From contig JADGJL010000424.1 of the NCBI GenBank assembly GCA_027600665.1, positions 1-21,663 of the forward strand: a DNA stretch of 21,663 bases, read 5' to 3'. A model generated the notes under the pieces. That model ran no database searches and was not told the origin of the DNA. It saw nothing but the letters and a program-made list of their open reading frames with translations. The stretch is from Irineochytrium annulatum. Its lineage: Eukaryota; Chytridiomycota; Chytridiomycetes; Chytridiales; Chytridiaceae. Positions 17,906 through 21,663 of this stretch are shown in pieces. How positions within the stretch are numbered: the stretch's first letter is position 1; the number at the start of each line of letters is the position of its first letter. Made by a program: the position numbers and the translations under genes.

Positions 17906-20449
17906 TCACGCACTCCCAGAGGACAAAGTCGGCGAGAGCTGCGCGGCGGCGGCCGCGATGCCCCCCGCAACGCAGCCCTCGATCTTGACGTGCCTGCTGA
18001 GGGCGTCGCTCCTTCCAAAACCCTTGTTGCACCCTTCGCAGACGTACGGTCGGTCGTCCGTGTGTAGTCGCTCATGACGCTTCAAATCTAAACGCCAAAT
18101 CTTTAGCATCCAGCAAACCGGGCAGTAAAAAGGGTAGAGGAACCAATAAACAACCATAACCGAAAAAAAACAAAGGAAAAAAAAAAAAACTTAAACAAAA
18201 CGCACCATGATTCCTCCTGAACCGCTGCGAACAAAACTGACACCCGAACGGCCTCTCGTCCGTGTGGGTCTTCATGTGGCTCTTCAAATTATGCGGCCTG
18301 CTGAAAGTCTTCCCACACCCCTCGAACGTGCAGCTGTGGATCCCGCCGCCGTTCCCCGACACCTTGATCACGCGCTGCACGCCGTCCTCATCCACCATCA
18401 TCGCCGCCCCACCGCCCGCAGCAGCAGCACCACCACCACCGGCGGCGGCGACGTTGTTGCTCTCGTCTTCCGATTCCTCGCCGCACGAGTTCGACGCGTC
18501 GCCGGAGCTTCGCCGTTTCGAGGATCGGGAGCGCTTCAGACCGGCTCCCGGGACGGCGGCGGCGCCGCCGTCGGGCCCCGGTAGGATGAGCCCGAACGAC
18601 ATATTGACGATCCCGCCGCTCGGGGGCGCGTCGTTCCGCTCGTTGGACGTGCGCCGCTTGAGCGTGCTCTTGATGGTCGCGAACGCAGACTCGATGGCCT
18701 TGGAGAGCGGGGCCGGCTGCGAAGATGATGGCGCGAGGGTTGGGGACGCGGGCCGCTCTGCGGTGGTGAGGCTGACCGGCATAGGGGACTGTGTAGTGGA
18801 TGCTGCGGCAGTCGTTGAAGGGGAGATGGGGGACGGGATCGGGAGCGTGGGTAAGGAGGGGTTCGCGAGCTCGTCTTGCAGAAGTTGATGTTGACGCTGG
18901 ACGTGGAGCCACTGCATGTGCGCGTCGATGTGGGGCTGCGCGGCAACAGGTTGGGGGTTAAGTTGGTCGAGCGACATGGGGCTAAACGGTTGCTGCTGCA
19001 GCGGTTGGGTCGGCTGCTGTTGTTGTGCAGGAGGTGGTTGAAGGAGCGACGTAGCGCGCTGGATCTGCTCCTGGAGTTGCTGCTGGCGCAGGAGCATGAA
19101 CTGGACCTGGGCGAGCTGCTCCTCGTTCTGCTTCTGTTTGAGGAGGAGCTGAAGCTGGAGCTGAGCGAGGGTCTGATCTTGCGGGTACGAGCCGACGGGC
19201 GTTAGGGGCGCCGTAGGCATCGATGCGGCGGGAATTGCAGTCGGGAGGACGGATGTCGGGTGGAGCGCTGTCGGGGAGAGGGGGGCGGTTGGGGAGAGGA
19301 GGCCGGTGGTGGAAGGGCTGCCCATCTGAAGGGTGAGGGGCTGCTGGTACTGGAGCTGGTGCAGCTGTTGCTGCTGCTGTGCCTGCTGTGCCTGCTGCGC
19401 CTGCTGTTGCTGCTGTTGCTGCTGCTGCTGCTGGAATGCCAGGTTCCGGGCGTGAGCTTGAGCCTTGGCGAGAGCGAGAGCGCGGGCCTTTGAGCGGTCG
19501 ACGCCGGGGATGCCGATGGGTGGGGACTGAAGCTGAGTGGTCTCCTGCGGGCGGTGGACGTGGTGGACCATCTGCGGCGGCGGAGAGGGCGTCGCGCTCA
19601 GGCTGTGGGACGGGGAGAGCAAGGAGGGGTTTGCAGATGTCTGAGTGAGCTGTTGGATGGGAAAGGGCGTTGCGCTGGTGGCGTGGATAAAGCGGCCCTG
19701 GCCGTGCTTGAAGCGGGCCAGCTCGTCCGAGGAGATGGTCGACTCGGCGTAGCCCGAGTCCGAATGCACAACCGACGCCGGTGCGCCATATCCTCCTGCG
19801 AAGTTGCTGCCAACGGCGGAGCTGGCCAAAGAGAGCGACTCCGATTGAACGGATTCAGAGGTAGCGAAGCCAAGGATGGAGGCGGCGTCATCAAAGTCGG
19901 AGCAAGGGGCCGAGTGCATCTAAGGGAATTAAAATTAGCTCGACAGTCCCTCCTCCCGACACTACCCATCTGGTACCCGCCATCTTCGTCTTCCAAAGTA
20001 ATACCTACCGGAATTCCAGGCGCCTGCGTTCCCTCCATTAGTAACAACATGCTCTCAACCTCCGCGTCCAAGCTATGCTGTCCAATCCCACCGGACATAT
20101 GCCCCCTCATCATCGATCCCATCTGGCCCTGCATCATCTGCCCACCCATCATTGGATCCATCCCCGCGAGCCCCGGCTCCAACTTAACCATCCCAGGCTC
20201 CATCTTCAAATCCACCGCCGCGCTGTTCCACTGTTGCCCCTGTCCCTGCATCCCCGCGAGTGTTACGGCCGGGTTGCTAGCAAACATCCCCTGATGCTGC
20301 ATGTGCTGCATCGGTCGCGACGCGAGGTAGTGGTGATCGCCGGCGGTGGGGCTCGCCAGGGTCATGGACGCAAAGTCGATCCGACCGCTGTCATCCACCG
20401 CGGACGTGAAGTGCAGCTGCGGGTGCTGCTGCTGTTGGTGGTGGAACAT
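17906..20449 (-). CDS. C2H2 zinc-finger transcription factor, Crz1-like, polyQ-rich, three exons
   Basis: A probable nuclear DNA-binding regulator. Minus-strand exons: 20449-20009, 19919-18206, 18087-17906; 2337 nt, 778 aa. Three C-terminal fingers: Cys677/Cys682/His695/His699 ([14 protein letters not shown]), Cys707/Cys710/His723/His727 ([14 protein letters not shown]) and Cys735/Cys738/His751/Cys757 ([16 protein letters not shown]). Linkers THTDERPF and LHTDDRPY are of the TGEKP type. The order of finger residues (NLKSH, HDx[12 protein letters not shown]) resembles fungal Crz1/CrzA, the calcineurin-activated regulator, but I see no clear PxIxIT docking site, so the name stays tentative. The second finger is split by the 118-nt intron 18088-18205. 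The rest is Gln-, Pro- and Ser-rich, with a pure Gln/Ala tract near residue 310, and Met-rich near the N-terminus, as in activation regions. ATG 20449 is the only Met before an in-frame stop about 110 bp upstream. Confidence 0.88.
18177..18189. repeat. A13 homopolymer (T13 in the transcript) in zinc-finger intron 2
   Basis: The tract lies inside the 118-nt intron 18088-18205 that interrupts finger 2. Together with a second T-rich block (about 18162-18169) it makes this the longest and most pyrimidine-rich intron of the window. Confidence 0.9.
19365..19433 (-). repeat. CAG/CAA trinucleotide tract coding for polyQ
   Basis: 23 codons in the zinc-finger protein: eleven Gln, then Ala interspersed with Gln pairs, then five Gln. 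Both CAG and CAA are used and GC(G/A) Ala codons interrupt the run, which should make it less prone to slippage than pure CAG. Confidence 0.95.
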
Positions 20450-21368
20450 CTCGTCGGATGTCCGTGGTTGGTGGGGTGTGCGGTGCTGACGGTTGTGGTG
20501 TTGAGTGAAAGAGGCCTTGTGGAAGAGGTGTGGGATCAGGGTCGGGGCCGGGGTGTCCGTTTAACTTAGTGTGGTTCAATGTATGAGATAAACTCTCGCT
20601 ATGAGGCTGCTGGTCGACGGCTGCAGTGTCCTGGGCGATTGCCGACGGGGTCTCGTCAGGGCCGGGTCGTCTCCGCTGCTCGTCGTGGTGTTCGCGTTGA
20701 AACTTTGCAGCAAAAATCGGGGCCTCGTGGGCCCTCACCAGCCCAATATCGCGACCCGCGGTTGGCTTGCAAGCGAACGCGATGGGCCGCCCGAACTCCG
20801 GAGATAGGAGCGCCTGACGCCTTGGGGAAGGCGCGTGAGGACGGGTGCCGGTGCGACGTCTGGCGCGGTCTCACCACCTACCCCGTCCAGTTGCACCCTG
20901 TTCGGAGAACAATCTTCCGCGCTACTAGTGGGATGCGCAACGCACGGATATCCGGATGTACGCGTACGCCACAAGGTCGAGTAAAGGCCTCTGTAGATGA
21001 TGTAAAAGGTAAAAGGTAAAAGGTAAAAGGATTATGCAAACATGCTCACCCTTCAAACGCGGACCTGCTCAAACCACGCCTGGGCATTAACCTTCTTTGG
21101 GACCGATTACACCTAGTGCGACCGAGCAAGCCTCCCGTTGGCACCTCTTACTATCATTATTAAATCATCTCACGCGAGTCCGCACAACTCAACGAAAAAC
21201 GAAGAAGTTAACCAGAATGCAAAAGGGGGATGGTAAAGGGGATGGTTGGACGGTTCGATATCAAAGACGAATATATATGAGTAGATGATATGCCAATAAA
21301 AAGTACTGCGGCAACAATTGAAACGCTAAGAGTACACGTGGTGTCACAGAATAGGAGTCTCTGCTGCC
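20450..21368. promoter_or_regulatory. Upstream region of the zinc-finger gene and 3' side of the right-edge gene
   Basis: 919 bp between two minus-strand genes. It must hold the promoter and leader of the zinc-finger gene and the 3' region of the edge gene. Open frames on both strands start at non-ATG codons or lack motifs, and none is supported. A heptamer repeat lies at 21002-21029. Confidence 0.5.
21002..21029 (+). repeat. Heptamer tandem repeat (GTAAAAG)4
   Basis: Four perfect 7-bp units in a row, about 550 bp upstream of the zinc-finger start codon. It looks like a minisatellite seed; no known function. Confidence 0.95.
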
Positions 21369-21585
21369 TCAAGCATAACCGTTCTCGCCCTCCTTGTTGG
21401 GTTCCGAGATCTCTTCCGCAATCTGTTTTGCGTCGATAAGTAACCCATTCTTCCATAAAGGAAAAACAAAAAAAAAAAAAAAAACAATAAGGAAAGGTTG
21501 TTCTTACCTGGAATTTGACCTCCTTGTAGGCTGCCTTCTGCGGTAGGACCTGGAGCATGAGGAAGTCGACGATGAAACTCGAGAT
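21369..21585 (-). CDS. 3' end (last two exons) of an unidentified gene running off the right edge
   Basis: Two exons in phase: 21585-21508 (26 codons, preceded by an acceptor ATCATAG) and 21422-21369 (17 codons plus TGA), separated by an 85-nt intron 21423-21507 with donor GTAAGA, a T17 tract and acceptor AAACAG. The spliced C-terminus reads ISSFIVDFLMLQVLPQKAAY followed by KEVKFQIAEEISEPNKEGEN and GYA. The first part is hydrophobic and may be the end of a membrane segment; the tail is acidic. I cannot name the family from 43 residues. Sequence from 21586 to the edge is an upstream intron, T/C-rich before the acceptor. Confidence 0.55.
21468..21484. repeat. A17 homopolymer (T17 in the transcript) in the intron of the edge gene
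   Basis: A run of 17 A on the plus strand inside intron 21423-21507. Its length may be uncertain, because homopolymers are prone to sequencing error. Confidence 0.9.
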
Positions 21586-21663
21586 CTATGATAGGAGAAC
21601 CAGTCAGCAAAAAAGACGACGATTGGTGTAAACGGCAAGGAACAACAATATTCAATCCGCCTC

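Noticed and set aside
20391..20738. 115-codon minus-strand frame overlapping the start of the zinc-finger gene
   Set aside because: Begins at GTG and overlaps exon 1 in another frame; most likely leader sequence, although an uORF role was considered.
1..21663. Transposon, CRISPR array or viral genes
   Set aside because: No transposase, reverse transcriptase or integrase motifs, no terminal repeats and no regularly spaced repeats seen on either strand.

Overview
This is a window of nuclear DNA from a eukaryote, most likely a fungus and plausibly an early-diverging (chytrid-like) one. The genes are split by short introns (49-118 nt, GT-AG, often with a CTAA/TTAAC-like branch site). Coding GC is high and intergenic DNA is AT-richer. 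The protein set fits such a fungus: a PMCA/Pmc1-type Ca2+-ATPase, a MscL channel with a C-terminal zinc ribbon, mitochondrial processing peptidase alpha, a TRAPPC12-like TPR protein and a Crz1-like C2H2 regulator. The lineage call is inference from gene content; no rRNA or other marker is present.

Layout. (1) 335-4511, minus: seven-exon Ca2+-ATPase. (2) 4809-5903, minus: intronless nucleotidyltransferase-fold protein of unknown role. (3) 5904-6361: divergent promoter shared with (4). (4) 6362-7495, plus: five-exon MscL homologue. (5) 7671-9618, plus: three-exon MPP-alpha, convergent with (6). (6) 9804-12337, minus: two-exon TRAPPC12-like gene. (7) 12712-14503, plus: five-exon polytopic membrane protein of no family I recognise. 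(8) 14861-16621, plus: a head-to-tail paralogue of (7) with every splice junction kept but five frame-disrupting lesions. (9) 17014-17085: tRNA-Asp(GTC). (10) 17906-20449, minus: three-exon C2H2 zinc-finger regulator with a long polyQ-rich activation-type region. (11) 21369-21585 and beyond, minus: the last two exons of a gene that runs off the right edge.

The gene models were built by hand. Splice sites were chosen so that reading phase was kept and conserved family motifs were restored. The six complete spliced models and the single-exon gene all have lengths divisible by three. Four introns are multiples of three without an in-frame stop (743-823, 3372-3428, 9067-9123, 13605-13667), so naive ORF reading carries them as false peptide inserts.

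Functional links are loose, as usual in a eukaryotic chromosome: Ca2+ export (ATPase), a possible Ca2+/calcineurin-type regulator (zinc finger), membrane tension (MscL), mitochondrial import and vesicle tethering. The best candidates for something undescribed are the orphan tandem membrane-protein pair (one intact, one broken), the shared CACGTCG element upstream of both copies, and the unassigned nucleotidyltransferase-like protein.
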